From contig NW_024881282.1 of assembly GCF_018691265.1 (NCBI RefSeq), positions 50,971,122 through 51,035,121 on the forward strand: a stretch of 64,000 nt of DNA. The letters run 5' to 3'. A program made the translations under genes and the position numbers. The notes beneath the pieces were generated by a model. It saw only the letters and a program-made list of their open reading frames with translations. It did not search any database and had not been told where the DNA came from. Positions 1 to 12,970 of the stretch are shown here, in pieces. The stretch's first letter is position 1. Every line of letters starts with the position of its first letter. Source of the DNA: Tyto alba (Eukaryota > Chordata > Aves > Strigiformes > Tytonidae).

Positions 1-1883
1 AACATGAACTTAAATGTTTAAGATGGTTGTAATTAAAAGTTAAGCTGGGAAGTAAGAGCTATTACAATAATTTTGTAAAAAAATGATCACCAAATATATA
101 ACCAGCAGCCTGGGGAAAACAATCTCAGTATCTAAGGTAAAAGGAGAATTAGTTTCCCTTACAACAGGTCTCATCTAGGAAAGCAAACAGCCTGAGGGCT
201 GGAAAGTGCTGGATTCTCATTCTTGCTTTTTGACAGTTTTTCATGTTTGTCAGTCAGGCCTATTTCCAAAAATGTGCTCTACCCTAAATAAGTGTTAATG
301 AGTCCAACAAATTAACTCTAGCTACAAGTAGGTGATGATAGGCTGACATCCCACTGGAAGCCAGAGGACTCCAGTTTCACTGTCTCACTGGGCAGAGTGC
401 TGGGAGCATGAAGCTACAGAAGACCCAGGAAAGCACGGATGCCTGGGGAGTCCAAGTTGGCCAACTTATGCCACTTGGCAGGAGTTTGATGGCGACTGGA
501 GAAGGGTCCTTGGGCTCCCCAGCAGTGCTGTTACCCACCCGTGTCTCATGCCGGCCCTGCAGCCTGTGGATGGTTTCACACGTGGACAGACTCTGGGAGT
601 GCTTGCTGACTGCGGAAGCATTCGTCTGGGCTTTGTGCTTGTTTAAAGAGGAGAGTCAGCTGCTGAGCTCCTTTGAAAGCTTTGCTGGGGTCCTGATCAT
701 CACATTGGATGACTCTGAACATTGCCAGAGAGTTTGTTACATTTTTCCTGCGGTAAGGCCAAAGGCCAGCTGCCAGGCACGGCGACTGTTCCTGTCACTG
801 GGTTCACTGGGTTCCAAGGACAGAATGAAGTTTATGAGGACTCGGAAGGTATTGAGCTACCTCATTTTCCAAAGCCATCGTCAGCTCATGTTTTAAAATG
901 AGACTTGTTTACTACAGGTTTAGGCAGAAAAAGCAAAAAGCACGTTCTTTTGCTCTTGCCAGCCTTGATGTATCTGCCTGTTCATCCCAATGAAGGCTGA
1001 AACCCAGATCATAAATCCAAAGCTGCTGCTTACCTCCCTAGCCAATTCAAGGAGCAACATGTTGCTAGGCCGATGAGAGAGGGAACTTACTGCATCAAAG
1101 CTAATCTGTGTCTGCAGCCACTATATTGAATTGAATTACTTTTCATTCCGGCTTGCATAAAACCAGCCCCTGGCATGCCTGGGAAACTCCAATAACCATT
1201 ATCATCGTGAAGCTGAAACTGAGCCTTCCCAGCTGAGCAGCAAACCCGCTGTATCATGGACTATAGTGCTCTGTAGTGGAGCAATAGCAGCTACTTTTAA
1301 GCTCTTCACCTTCACTACAGAGCCCAGCAAGAGATATAACTATGTGCACATGCCAGCTCAGGACCCTTCAGAAGTTTCCTGGGTCTCAGTTTTGCTGCAG
1401 CTGATAGGATGCTAATCTATGACAAAACTGCCCCCAAATACTTGGATACCACGAATGGTTCCCTACTCCTGTCCCGTTCAGGACATGCAGCCAAGCTATT
1501 TATGAAACCTCATGATACAGAAATTCAACTACATATTGCATGCTTGATCATTTGAACATCTCCCACCTCTTCCTACTTCAAACCTGCTCATGATTTTTAA
1601 TACTCTTAGTGGAGGAGCTGCCCACATCTGAGAGCAACGTAGCCGCTCTGAATGGGGAGACAAACTGACTGAGGCAGTCTGCTGCTTCCCCAGTTGGACA
1701 TGTCTCTCAGCAAAAATAAGCTGAATTTTAAATTCAGTGTCTTGCTGTGCTCCCATCAGCTCCAGCAGAGACTGTGGCTCCTGTTGCAGCCCTGCTCCTT
1801 GCCTCACTCTGCTTCTTGCTTGGGTCGGTACTGAGAAAAGTGGTAGCATCTTCAGAGAAGAAAAGTAAGATTTTATTTCTTTA
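1..1883. other. Non-coding sequence, no gene recognised
   Basis: I see no repeat family, RNA gene or conserved coding exon in this stretch. The best open frame is at 408-896 on the + strand (162 codons, starting ATG). It has no recognisable domain, signal peptide or membrane segment, and about one frame of that length is expected by chance in 64 kb of six-frame sequence. A 106-codon frame on the minus strand at 1529-1849 is equally featureless. The right edge runs into a pyrimidine-rich low-complexity block. Confidence 0.7.
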
Positions 1884-1950
1884 CTCCCTCCCTCCTTCCC
1901 TCTTTCCTTCCCTCCCTCCCTCTTTCTCTCTTTCTTTCTTTCCCTCCATC

Positions 1951-2610
1951 TCCTTCCTTCCTTCCTTCCTTCCTTCCTTCCTTCCTTCCTTCCTTCCTTC
2001 CTTCCTTCCTTCCTTCCTTCCTTCCTTCCTTCCTTCCTTCCTTCCTTCCTTCCTTCCTTCCTTCCTTCCTTCCTTCCTTCCTTCCTTCCTTCCTTCCTTC
2101 CTTCCTTCCTTCCTTCCTTCCTTCCTTCCTTCCTTCCTTCCTTCCTTCCTTCCTTCCTTCCTTCCTTCCTTCCTTCCTTCCTTCCTTCCTTCCTTCCTTC
2201 CTTCCTTCCTTCCTTCCTTCCTTCCTTCCTTCCTTCCTTCCTTCCTTCCTTCCTTCCTTCCTTCCTTCCTTCCTTCCTTCCTTCCTTCCTTCCTTCCTTC
2301 CTTCCTTCCTTCCTTCCTTCCTTCCTTCCTTCCTTCCTTCCTTCCTTCCTTCCTTCCTTCCTTCCTTCCTTCCTTCCTTCCTTCCTTCCTTCCTTCCTTC
2401 CTTCCTTCCTTCCTTCCTTCCTTCCTTCCTTCCTTCCTTCCTTCCTTCCTTCCTTCCTTCCTTCCTTCCTTCCTTCCTTCCTTCCTTCCTTCCTTCCTTC
2501 CTTCCTTCCTTCCTTCCTTCCTTCCTTCCTTCCTTCCTTCCTTCCTTCCTTCCTTCCTTCCTTCCTTCCTTCCTTCCTTCCTTCCTTCCTTCCTTCCTTC
2601 CTTCCTTCCT
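1951..2610. repeat. (TTCC)n microsatellite, 165 perfect units
   Basis: An uninterrupted run of TTCC, 660 bases, with no substitution or phase break that I can see. The complement is (GGAA)n. Perfect mirror-symmetric polypurine/polypyrimidine tracts of this kind can adopt intramolecular triplex (H-DNA), and GGAA arrays are known binding platforms for ETS-family transcription factors. Lack of interruptions suggests recent expansion, and copy number is probably polymorphic. The exact length in an assembly is uncertain because such tracts are often collapsed or mis-sized. Confidence 0.98.
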
Positions 2611-2658
2611 CCCTCCCTCCCTCCCTCCCTCCCTCCCTCCCTCCCTCCCTCCCTCCCT
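2611..2658. repeat. (CCCT)n microsatellite, 12 units
   Basis: Immediately follows the TTCC array and consists of twelve perfect CCCT units (48 bases). It differs from the TTCC unit by one T-to-C change, so it probably arose as a variant at the array edge that then expanded itself. The complement is (AGGG)n, with runs of three G at regular spacing, so the minus strand could form G-quadruplex. Confidence 0.95.
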
Positions 2659-2924
2659 TTCTCCCTTTCTCACTTTCTTCCTCTCTTCCTTACTTTCTCC
2701 CTTTCTCACTTTCTTCCTCTCTTCCTTACTTTCTCCCTTTCTCACTTTCTTCCTCTCTTCCTTACTTTCTCCCTTTCTCACTTTCTTCCTCTCTTCCTTA
2801 CTTTCTCCCTTTCTCACTTTCTTCCTCTCTTCCTTACTTTCTCCCTTTCTCACTTTCTTCCTCTCTTCCTTACTTTCTCCCTTTCTCACTTTCTTCCTCT
2901 CTTCCTTACTTTCTCCCTTTCTCT
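2658..2924. repeat. 36-bp minisatellite, seven identical copies plus partial
   Basis: Unit starts fall at 2658, 2694, 2730, 2766, 2802, 2838 and 2874, each 36 bases, with a partial eighth unit at 2910-2924. The unit begins tttctccctttctcacttt and ends cttccttac. Copies look identical by eye. Each unit is itself built of CT-rich 4-mers, so it probably derives from the neighbouring tetranucleotide array by mutation followed by tandem amplification. 36 is a multiple of three, so frames without stops stay open through the array and give the illusory protein repeats seen on both strands. Confidence 0.95.
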
Positions 2925-2945
2925 CCTTCTCTCTCTCTCATGTCT

Positions 2946-5900
2946 CCCTTTCTTTCAATTTATCTCTTTCTCTCTTCTTGCTGTCTTTTTGAAATCACAC
3001 ACAGAGTGATATAAAAATTCTTGCAAAAAGGAACCAAATCCTTTTAATACAGAAATCTGAGCCCACTCCTGCTGTGGGTCCTGTGCAAGCAAGCTGCTTT
3101 GCCTGTTGAGGAGCCCCACAGATTTCAGCACGAGCCTGAAACACGTAGGTCATATTGTGCAAAACTTTTAATTGTGATTTCTACATCCAGGATGTTTCCT
3201 ATTTTGTTACCTGTTGTGATAGCTAGAAATGAAAGCATTAAAGCCCCAGTTCTGCAGCACTTTATCAGGCAGAAGCTGTGGCAGGTGGTGGCTGGGCTGG
3301 GCACAGGGACAGACCCACCAAGACAACCTCACACATTTTAAATTCTTTTTTTTCTAAGTACAGTCCCAGCAAGCTTATGTTCACAGCAAGTCCATGGGGT
3401 ATACACGCTTTCCCTTATAACTAAGCAACGGTGTAACACTGATAGCTGAAAGGATACATTATCCTGTACTGGCAGCAGTCATGTATCTCACATACACAAA
3501 TATATTTTACTTTTTATATTTTTCCTTTGATGTTAAGTCAGATGAATGTGAAAGCTAGGGATACGGTTCATCTCACCTTTAGCTGTCTGAAAAGGAGGCA
3601 CCTGGTCTAAGCTATTTATCCTGTCTTCCTACAAGTCAATGGAGAGAGAAGGGAATTTTTACTCCTTCTGCTGCCTCCCGAGGGTGGGAGTCTCTGTGGG
3701 CTGCGGGTGGCTGGCGTAGGTGGGATGTGTGGCATTCAGATGGCTAGAGCTAGCTGGGAGAGATTATACAGTCTGTTTACGGAAATGGGAAGCCTAAATA
3801 TTGTTTGTTCTGCATATTTAGGATGTGTTTACTAAAAAGTAATTTTGTGCACAAATATAAAGGGCCTGTGTTTGGAAAGTATGTAAGAAGGTCTCTCTTT
3901 TATGCACTGTATCATAAATCTGGTCATGAAATATTATGTTGGCATAAGAGAATGGGAAGTATTGTCTTGATTGCAAGATTTAATTTAATAGGGAGATCCC
4001 AGATACAAAACTATGTAATGCTAATGTGTATTCCTAAAAACAATTTCAGAAGGACCCTGCCTTTTTCAGGACTGGAAAAATCATCTGCAGGAAAACAGTT
4101 TCTTCACATGAAATTGTTATTAGCTTCTTAAAATGTAAGTAGCAGATCTAACATCCTCTGTTTTCATATTGATTAAGTTATGTCTATTTTTTTAGTATAA
4201 AGGCATATTTATTTCAAACTCACCAGCATAAAAAGCTGTTATGAGCTCCATAGATCAAGCTTCTAGTGTTATAAATACGTACCTGGAGACAGTCCTTTCC
4301 TGAGCACTTACTGTCAAAACAGACAAGACAGAAATGGAGGAGATGATGAAAAAGAGCCGAAGTGACTTGCTAAAAGTCATGTAATAGTCTCCTCTCCAAG
4401 CTACAGTGCAGGGGTAAAGCTGCTGGCCAGGACTGCAGATGGACTGTTAGCTTGGCCTCTCCAGTTCAAGAAAAGTGTTCCCTAGGGAGAAAAGCAATAC
4501 AACAAATGGTTTATATTCAAACATGAGCAAGAATTTTAGGATTTTTATCACTGTTAGCATAGCAAAAGATTTTGTGATGGGTAGTTGTGGTTGCCACATC
4601 CTTGTTAGCAATCAGTAGTGGCACCCAAATAAAATACTAGCTGAAGGCTGCTGAGTATGATATTTTTTTTAAAAAGTGTACAAGTATGAGATAATCTGAG
4701 ACATCTTCTTCAGCAGCCCAGGTATACTCTGACTCTGTCCCAACTTCTCCACTCAGCCTTGAGTGTTTCTTTATTGAGAATATGTATGGAGATTTCTCAA
4801 GCTAATCCAGTGAAAAGAGAGTTGGTGCTCAGAAAATAAATCTGACTTCAGAGTTCCCAACATTGACTCTAAAAGATTGTGGCCCCTCTTCTGTTGATTC
4901 ATATTTGTTTAAAAAAATGTAAATGTATTAATTTTGTAGCAGTAGGCATCGTAACAAATCAAGAGCATAACTTCATGTCAGACCATGTATTTGCCCATTC
5001 TTCAGCAGTCAACATAAAATCAGGGAAAGCTGTCAGCTAGCTCTGGCTGGATCAGCAAGCCCATCATGGGGTGGACTGGACTGTGCTGTGCCCCAGGAGA
5101 GCACAGATCTGGCATGAACCACCATAGCATCGCGGCCTGAGGGTAGATAGCTGTATTTTGGGCTGTTTTTTTTCATAGCTAGTCACATTGCAAACTGACA
5201 AAAAGCTGCTTAGCCCAGGAAGCCCTAATAATTAGGTCTCTGTGCTCGGCTAACAAAGTTACGTTGTTTTCGGGGAGGATGAGCTGTGGGAGAGGCCTCG
5301 CATCTGCCTGCAAAACATCAAATGGACCTATCCTGGGAACACAGCCTGTGCCTTGCTGCGCTGCATGGCAAAGCGCTGGGATGTTTGGCCCTTGTGCTTC
5401 TTCCCTCCCCTCTAGGGTGAAGTGCGTGAGTCAGTCGTCATTCACTGCCTTTGGGATACCTGAGGTGGCGTTGCTCTCTGCTCTGGTGCAGATGGGGGTT
5501 GTACTGTCCTATCAACCATTAAAGTGGTATCTGTAGTCATCGCTTCTGGTTGTCGAATCACTAAAGCAATAAAAAGGAGTAGAGTGTGAGACACGCATCG
5601 CCAAAATCATCCGGCTCTGAGCTGAAACCGAAACACCGATTGCTAAGCATTAACTGCTGCTGGCTTAACTCTTCATGAGTGAATTCACATTTACAGAAGT
5701 AGATTTATATACTTACCTGCAATTCCCATAGGCATTCATAAGCAGGATTTGGGGAGACAAGTTTCATTGCTATTATTGGTATTATCATTACTAGAGTTGC
5801 TAATTGCCTCTAGAAGGGTTGTATTTAACCAAGCCCAGGTTGCAGTGAGTTAGGTCAGGACCTGCCCTGGAAGGTTCCTGGCGCGACAGCCAGCTGCTGT

Positions 5901-8900
5901 GGAGCTGCACAGATCGGTTTCCAGCTCAGCTGGGGGCAGATCGCTTGAGCCCTTTCCCCAGACGGATCTGACACCCAGAAGCAGCCTGTTCCCTCTATGT
6001 TTCTCCAGATGGCTGCTCTGCCGCAAATGTCCAGACTCAACTATTCATTCCACTATCTGTTGCTGCTGTAAATAAAGAAATGCGGGGTGACAACCAAATT
6101 TTCACTAGTTGTCAGGAAATAAGTATCTTAATTCAAGTCTACTGTGAAGTGGCTTCTGTGTCTTGGCCTCATGCTAGTTTCAGTAGATCTTCCTGATACT
6201 ATAGATAAAAAAATTTTTGGAGGGAAGGGAGTAATCCTAGTGCTAAACCACATGTTTTTGAACTCAAGATTAAGCATTTTCATAAGCTTAATCATATCTA
6301 ATGCATTAAAGAATTTATCATTTGTAACATATACATAAAACCCCTGTGGTATAATACAGCAGTAACTCGTAAAAATTCACCTGGAAAAGCGCAAGCAATA
6401 ATATTTTATTTACAGTATTATCAAATATTTTACATTTTATGGCAGTTTGGGAAAAATAAAAGCTATTGAATTAGTTTAAAATAATTCCTCATTTGTATTC
6501 TCTGAACTGGGCAAACAGTCTTTCACTTCTCCTTTATAAGAGACATTTTATGAGCACTGAGGCTTCACCCACCCACAGCAAGGAAAATAACTAACAATTG
6601 TGCTTTAAGGGCTGTGTCACATGCATGTGCATCGTGTGTGTGAGTACTGTACTGTTACAGTTCTCTGGAGAGAAACAGTGCAGTTGTGGATACTACTTTC
6701 TGAACCCATCTCCTGGGATGAAAATAAAAGCTTGCTAGTCATCTCTGCTGCTGCATATCCCATGACTTTTTCTTTGGGGTTTCTTCAAAATAAGAGATGC
6801 CCAATTACAATTTTCATACAACCATTCCTTCCCTGAAATTTTGTATAAAATTAGTAGAAATATTAGTTAAAACCAAAATAATTTTTAATACATTCTGATT
6901 TCCCTTGTCTGTCAGATATAGATGGCATTGGCACTCATCTGCCGACCGAATTACTTCTCAAGTCCTAATACTTGTTTATTTTAGACCGGGAACTTTTCCA
7001 GAGGTGATATACTGTGATTATTGTATGTCAGTGGTGGAAGTATTGAAACACTACTTCTACACCAAACCAAAATTGCCAGAAAAATTAAATTCACACACAA
7101 AAGGAACACAAATATCACAGGCATTCACCTCCTTACTGCATTTCTATTGTAGAGATATTGCTACTTTGCTTATAGCTTGCATCTTAGGAACATTTTTCTG
7201 TTTGCCTTAGCAAAGGAGCCATCTGCAGTGATTTTCTCTTCACCTCTCATAAAAGGAACATCTTTCATCCATCAATACTTTCTAAATCATATACTCAGCA
7301 TTTAATTATTTTAGGTCTGACTTCTGAAATGAAATTCTGATCTTGCATGAAATGCCTAGGGAGTGTCATAACCTAGGCCAAAAGTCCCTGCCAGACACTC
7401 ACTGTATGGCTGCATGCGAGGTGCCAGCACTGACCTGCGTGGTTGTAAAGCCTCTCCTGGGCTGGATAACCTGCAGCACTGCCTCTGGCATTGATCCCTC
7501 CAGCTCACTCCCTGGATCCATATCAGTATAGATAGTATAGTTGTATAGGTCTATAGGTGTGTATATCATGGTCCACTACCTATATATAGGATGCTCCTGT
7601 ACAGCTGTGGTGGACATCTCTGGACCAGTAATAAGCACTGAATACACCCTATTAGTTTAGCTTGTGTTGTTCCAGAATTCAAATTCTGTGGGAAACCTAA
7701 TTCTGAATTAAACTCCTTCAACTTAATTTCATTTTAAGCTGCACAAGAGATTTGGTATGTATATCTCTGCTTGATTTCTCTACCACATTTTAACATTCTT
7801 TGGGATTTAGGTCAGTGAATTTTTATCGTTCATGACATCCCTCCTCCTACCTCCTCATCCTTCTTCTGGGATTCCCTTCTAGGTTACTCCATCTAATCAG
7901 GGACTCTTTCTTTCTCCCTCTCTCCCTCTGACCTTTGAAGTACAATTTTTTTCTGCTCCATTTGGTCCATCAGTGGAAAAGGGCATTCTTGCCTATTAAA
8001 CCTCTGTCTTTTAGACAGTTCTCAATGTCTCAGCTTTTGGCAAGAACTTTGATAGCCTGGATACTTGTTTGGGCCTTTTATTTGTTTTGTGTTCAGTGCT
8101 TAGTATAGTTCTGTACTCTACATTTGCTTCCATCCAGCTGCCTGGGACAAAAAGGATCCTTCCAGGTAGTGCACACTCCTTAGCATCCCTCTTTTCTCAT
8201 TGTAAAGTCTTAATGACTTCTTTTTCTCCTCTTCACTCTTTTGCATGATGGCATTCCTACAGGCCTTTAGCTATTTTGGTGCTCTAGGAGTGAAGGGATT
8301 GTACACAGATTTCTTCAGCGCCCTCAGAGCACACTGATACACCAGGGATTGTACCGATCCCCCACCACACCAAAACAAGCTTTTGCATCTGGGAACCCTG
8401 CCCGAGCGGCAACTGCGTATTTCCAGCTGCGACACATGACGGAGGATTGCCTCCAAGGCCAGGGATATGGCAACCATGGCTATTCATCACGAAATCTCTC
8501 GCCATGGGAGGTAGCGATGGCTGGAGTGCAGCCGCAGGCGCACCGGCACGCTGCCTGTCACACAGTCTGGCTCTGGCTCTCCTCAGCCTTGGCCGTGCAT
8601 GCAGTCATGCTTCGCTGTCACACATCAAGTTGCATCCTGGACATGAGAAGGAGAATAGCTGAAATAGTGCTTGGATTAGAGAGAAGTCTGGTGATACTAT
8701 TAATAACTGAACACACGCAGACAGACAGACACAACTCTGGCAACCTGGGATGTGCAATACTTACAGGAGCATGATTGTCTGAAAATTATGCCCCTCTTTA
8801 GCCACTCCTATTACCTTCCTCTTGCAAAAGGAGATGGTAAAAAATGAAAAGAATAAAGACACTGAATCCATTGTCATCAGCTCCTTTACATAGACATTTT

Positions 8901-11900
8901 GCTGCTTACACCTTCCTCTGTCTGAAAGAGCCATCACAGGACAATTCAGTCTAAATAACTGCAGCCTTGCTCAATAACACAGCACTTTCCTTCCTGGAAA
9001 TGCATTTTATGCACCTCAGCTTCAAACTCTAATAACCCTCCTAGCCAGCTAGAAATATGGCATTCATATTTAAAAGGTAGATAAAAGGTTTTGCTTTCCT
9101 GAAACATCCTTCTAATTATGAACAAACTGAATGACATTTTTCTGTGAAAGATGCTTTTACTTAGATGTTTTGGTTTGAAAGCAGAAAAATGTTCAAGAAC
9201 CTGATCAAAATTCAGATACCAGTCATGCGAGTAAGTCATCCTATAGTATGAAGAATTCCGACAGGATTTCTAACCCAATGACTCTGAAATACAAAAACCC
9301 CAACAGCCTGAACCCCCCCAAAAGACAAATCCCCCACCCAAACCTTGCAAATAATTGTTTCCTCTTTGCTCATTTAAAAATTCAATCCAGTAGTTTCGCA
9401 CATGTGACCACCAAACTGTTATGTTAAAGTTCCAGGATAATCTGCTTCTGGGCTGCAGTGACATGAACATGCTCCTCTGGCCCAGCATCCATTTGGCCCA
9501 GCAGATATTAACCTCAGTCTAAAATCGTTACCCGAGTGTGTTGGCACTAAGAGCTCACAGGTGTGATGCCGCCGACCCCAGTGCCGCTGCTCCTGGGATG
9601 AAGTCGGCCAGATCCCTGGCACAACCGCGCTGCTTTTCATCTGTTCCCGTGGCACCCTGCCCACTGGCAAGGGCTCGTGCCAGCCTTAACGACTCACCAG
9701 TGCCAAACTAGGAAGGGTTTTGGTGAGCATCCCATGATGTGGGCGTAGATAGCTCCATCCCCATCACAGGCACCGCTGCATTCGGGCGGCTGGGGCACGG
9801 GGCTGTTTGAGCTTACAGGCATTCAGCGGGATATCTGTTATCCCGCAATAAATAGGAGTTGTGGGGGTTATGAAAGCCTTTGCTCACTCTCCTGGGTTTC
9901 TTTCCTACCGTGTTACCTGTTACGGTGCCTCGAAGGGAGCGAGGGGCAGCACTTGGGAGGGCACCGGTCCCGGCTCTGCAGGTGGCCACTGGCACGGGGG
10001 GCCCGTTGCCGCCCCAGTGCGCCGCAGCGAGCTGGTGTGTCACGCTGCTTTCTCAGGTACCTGCCAGCGGGAAATACAGAAAGCTTTTGCTAGTCTGTTC
10101 CTTTGAAAGCAGCAGGAAGCTTTGAGATGGTATAGGCAGAGAAAGTGCTATTACTGGGTGTAAAGCAGATTTTATAAAAGGAAAAGGGGTTGTTGTAGCC
10201 TTGTACTGCATGAAAAACCTGAAAAAGGCCATAAGGTCTCCACCACCATTTTGTAACCTGCAGCTGCTCAGGCCCAGCTCTGCAGAAACATTAAAATACA
10301 GTAGTAAATGCTCACTGTGCACCTCTTCTAATTGAAAATAAGTTCCGTTACAACTAAATATCTTTTAGCAAGATACACAAAATGCATACAAAAGTGTTGC
10401 ACTGGATGGTGCTTTTTGTTGTTGTTTTTTCAGACATACAATAAAATTTTTAAGACTGTCCAACTTTTCCAGACTTATTCATCTTACATTGATGGACAAT
10501 CAACATAAGTGTCCATGTTTATCTTCTGAAATGTTTTTGTCCTGTGTAGTCAATACTTGGAAATAACTTGCAAAACAGTTACAGGATTGAAAACATTGGA
10601 TTTTTTTTGATCAGCTCAGGAGCAGGATAATGGCCAACTTGTCAGATAATTTATTGTCAATGAGTAATTTAGTCTTAATTATAATCAGCTAAAGTTTTAA
10701 TCCCTTACATCTTTCACTAGTCAACCTCAGTATATGGGGAATCAAGATAAATTCACCCTTTTAATTAGAAAATCAAATGCCTTTATACATTTGCTGGTTG
10801 ATGACAGGTCTCATAAAAGCACATCACTGAACTCCTGATGTTTCAGAAATTCTGTCTTATACAATGCAACTCACTGATTACATGAGGTTTTTTTAATCAT
10901 GAGACCAAATTCTGCAAGGATACCTGATGCCAGCACAGCAGCACTTCTGAACGTGCTCTTTGACCCCAGCCATCTTTTAGACATCAGCGGTCATTTCTCT
11001 GTGGCACCCAGGATGGGGTTTGAAGTGACAAGGCAAAGGTCGCATGGCACTGTATGGCAGGCTCTCATTTTTCAGGTCCCCTTAATGCGCTTGGTGCCTT
11101 TTCAAACAAAGAGATTTAAGATCTTCAGGAGAATATGATCCACTTCTGGTAAAAGATGCAAGAGTGAAAAAGGGTTTATGATATTTTATATTTTACTACC
11201 AGAAATACCAGCTTTTAGAGAACTATCTTCCTCTCAGCAGTGTGCTACTGTATTATCTTGTGTTTTCTGAGTAGTCAGATTAGAGAAGGTGGGGTGATTG
11301 TTAAAAATATTAGCACAGAATGGAAAAAAAAGAGTCCTGGATCTCGGGTGGTAAAAAAGCAAGAAAGGGAGCTGTGTGGTTATTCCAGAAAACTTGATTA
11401 AATCAATATAAAAACATGTTAGACATTTCACATCTAAATGGACAATTTTAGAGTGTTTCCTTGTACCAAAGAAGCCACCCTGGAAAGATATATCAGAGTA
11501 TAGTGGTCACAAAAAAAAACAGTAAGGGAAACTTGAAGACTAGGAGGTTGAGAAGGGTTGGACAGCACCCGCACCTGTGACCACAGAGGGAGGTCCACCT
11601 CTTCATTCCTGCTGCTTGCCATCTTGTCTGTTTGCACCATCTCCAGCTGCAACTATGCTGCTAAATAAGACAGGGCAGGGAGCCTTTCCCTGACTCTGAG
11701 GGCAGCTGGCACCCCCACAGCTCGCCTTTGCCTGCCTGAATTTTCAAAGCCACAGAGCGGGCACACTCAGCACGTATGCTGGGGACATGCTGCCCCCAGA
11801 CCATGCCCAGGCATTTCTGAGAGAGTACCAGGTGTCTGGGGCCAGGGACCACACCAGTAACTGAGAGATGTGGATGGCTGACCCAGGGCTCAAGCCCCTA

Positions 11901-12559
11901 CCTGCCCTGTTCGATTTACCAGTAGACATACAGCCTTAATATCTGCTGGGGCTTTGTATTCCTCCTGCTAGCAGACAAACTGGTGGGATTAGGGGAGGAG
12001 CGGGTAGAGGGATGTTGACAACCCCTCCTAACCCTGTAGAGAATAGCTCAAACAGTGGGGAGGTAAGGAAGGAAGCAGGTTTTGCAAATGAATTCTCTTT
12101 CCCATTGGTGGAAAGGCACTTGTACGAGTAAAAGTTCCTCTTCCCTTTTCTCCCTATTTCTCTTCCTCTTTTCCTATTCTAAATTAAGTAGAGTATGACA
12201 AAGGTTGCACCACGGCCACACACCTCTGCCTCCCCAAACTGTCCAGCAACCTTTGTTCCTTTTTCAGGCTTACAATGAAGACAGTATTAATACAGAACAA
12301 CCCATCTGTTGTCCCAGACCCACAGAGGCAGACATCTGGATTCATTAAAACTCTAAACCTTTATCCAAATCAGAAATATTTATTCAGAAAATGAGTGAGG
12401 GATTTTTTACTGTATTAGGTCCTCCCCTGAAAGAGGTTATATTATTTAGGAGTAGCTCCCTTTGGGCACATCCTGCTTCCTTTGATGGCCCAAGATATAT
12501 TTTCCAGTTTTGTTTGTAAGTGAACTGGTTCCTCCTTGTGGTAATATTTTTAATATATT
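2946..12559. other. Largely unique non-coding DNA, no gene recognised
   Basis: About 9.6 kb with no coding exon, RNA gene or well-preserved transposon that I can identify. Frames of 60-141 codons occur on both strands (for example 8349-8774 on +, 3805-4131 on + and 9419-9670 on -). They overlap one another and have no recognisable domains, so I treat them as chance. Local composition varies: AT-rich around 4500-5000, 6200-6900 and 10400-10900, more GC-rich around 9500-10050. A possible old MIR fragment lies near 4333. Short, divergent exons cannot be ruled out. Confidence 0.6.
4333..4390 (+). repeat. Possible ancient MIR-type SINE fragment
   Basis: The stretch resembles the central part of MIR elements: a purine-rich gaggagatgatgaaaaag segment followed by gaagtgacttgctaaaagtc, which parallels the MIR segment about adding an 'AAGTGACTTGCCCAAGGTC'-like core. 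The similarity is short and from memory, with no preserved tRNA-like head or tail. MIR-type relics are expected in amniote genomes. A chance match is possible. Confidence 0.35.
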
Positions 12560-12579
12560 AAAAAAAAAAAAAAAAAAAA
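12560..12579. repeat. Poly-A run (A20)
   Basis: Twenty uninterrupted A residues following an AT-rich stretch, then an A-rich shoulder to about 12595. It could be the tail of an old retroposed sequence on the + strand. However, I find no AATAAA just upstream and no recognisable retrogene body, so a plain homopolymer is as likely. Confidence 0.85.
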
Positions 12580-12970
12580 CCAAGAAAAAAGAAAATGACT
12601 CAGATATTCAATATTTCTCTAGCTGTGGATCATATTTAGATACCCATAATCTAAAGTGTGCATAAATGTGATCATTATCCTAATAATTGCACCACTATAC
12701 TGTAAATGCTATCCTGGCTTTTCATTTCTGGAAAACCTGAGTAGTTGTCCATCCTTATTGAAAACAAACAGACAAAAAAGAGTACTAAAGGCTTCAGATG
12801 TCAAACTCCAGACCAGTAACTGAACAGTCTCCACTATATTATTGCCTCATAGTGGTGACATCTGTTGCTTTCACCATCTCAATGAACCACAAGTAAGATG
12901 AGGTCACTGTCAGCTCTCAGATGGGAGACCTAAATTACTAGAGCAGAGGTGCTGGGGGTATCGATGCGGG

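Larger units (their letters stand above)
1884..2945. repeat. Composite pyrimidine-rich low-complexity block
   Basis: About 1.06 kb in which the + strand is almost entirely C and T. From 1949 to 2671 there is not a single purine (723 bases). It has four parts: a degenerate CT-rich lead-in (1884-1950), a perfect TTCC tetranucleotide array, a short CCCT array, and a 36-bp minisatellite with a CT-rich tail. The long open frames that cross it (1747-3009 on +, encoding repeated Leu-Pro-Ser-Phe; 1873-2889 on -, encoding repeated Lys-Glu-Gly-Arg) result from repeat units that lack stop codons in those frames. They should not be annotated as genes. Confidence 0.97.

Noticed and set aside
408..896. 162-codon + strand frame
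   Set aside because: No recognisable domain; roughly one frame of this length is expected by chance in 64 kb of six-frame sequence.
1747..3009. 420-codon + strand frame rich in Leu-Pro-Ser-Phe, and its 338-codon minus-strand counterpart at 1873-2889
   Set aside because: Both are translations of the TTCC, CCCT and 36-bp arrays, which lack stop codons in those frames; not genes.
12300..12579. Processed retrogene ending in the A20 run
   Set aside because: No polyadenylation signal just upstream and no recognisable coding remnant; a plain poly-A run is simpler.
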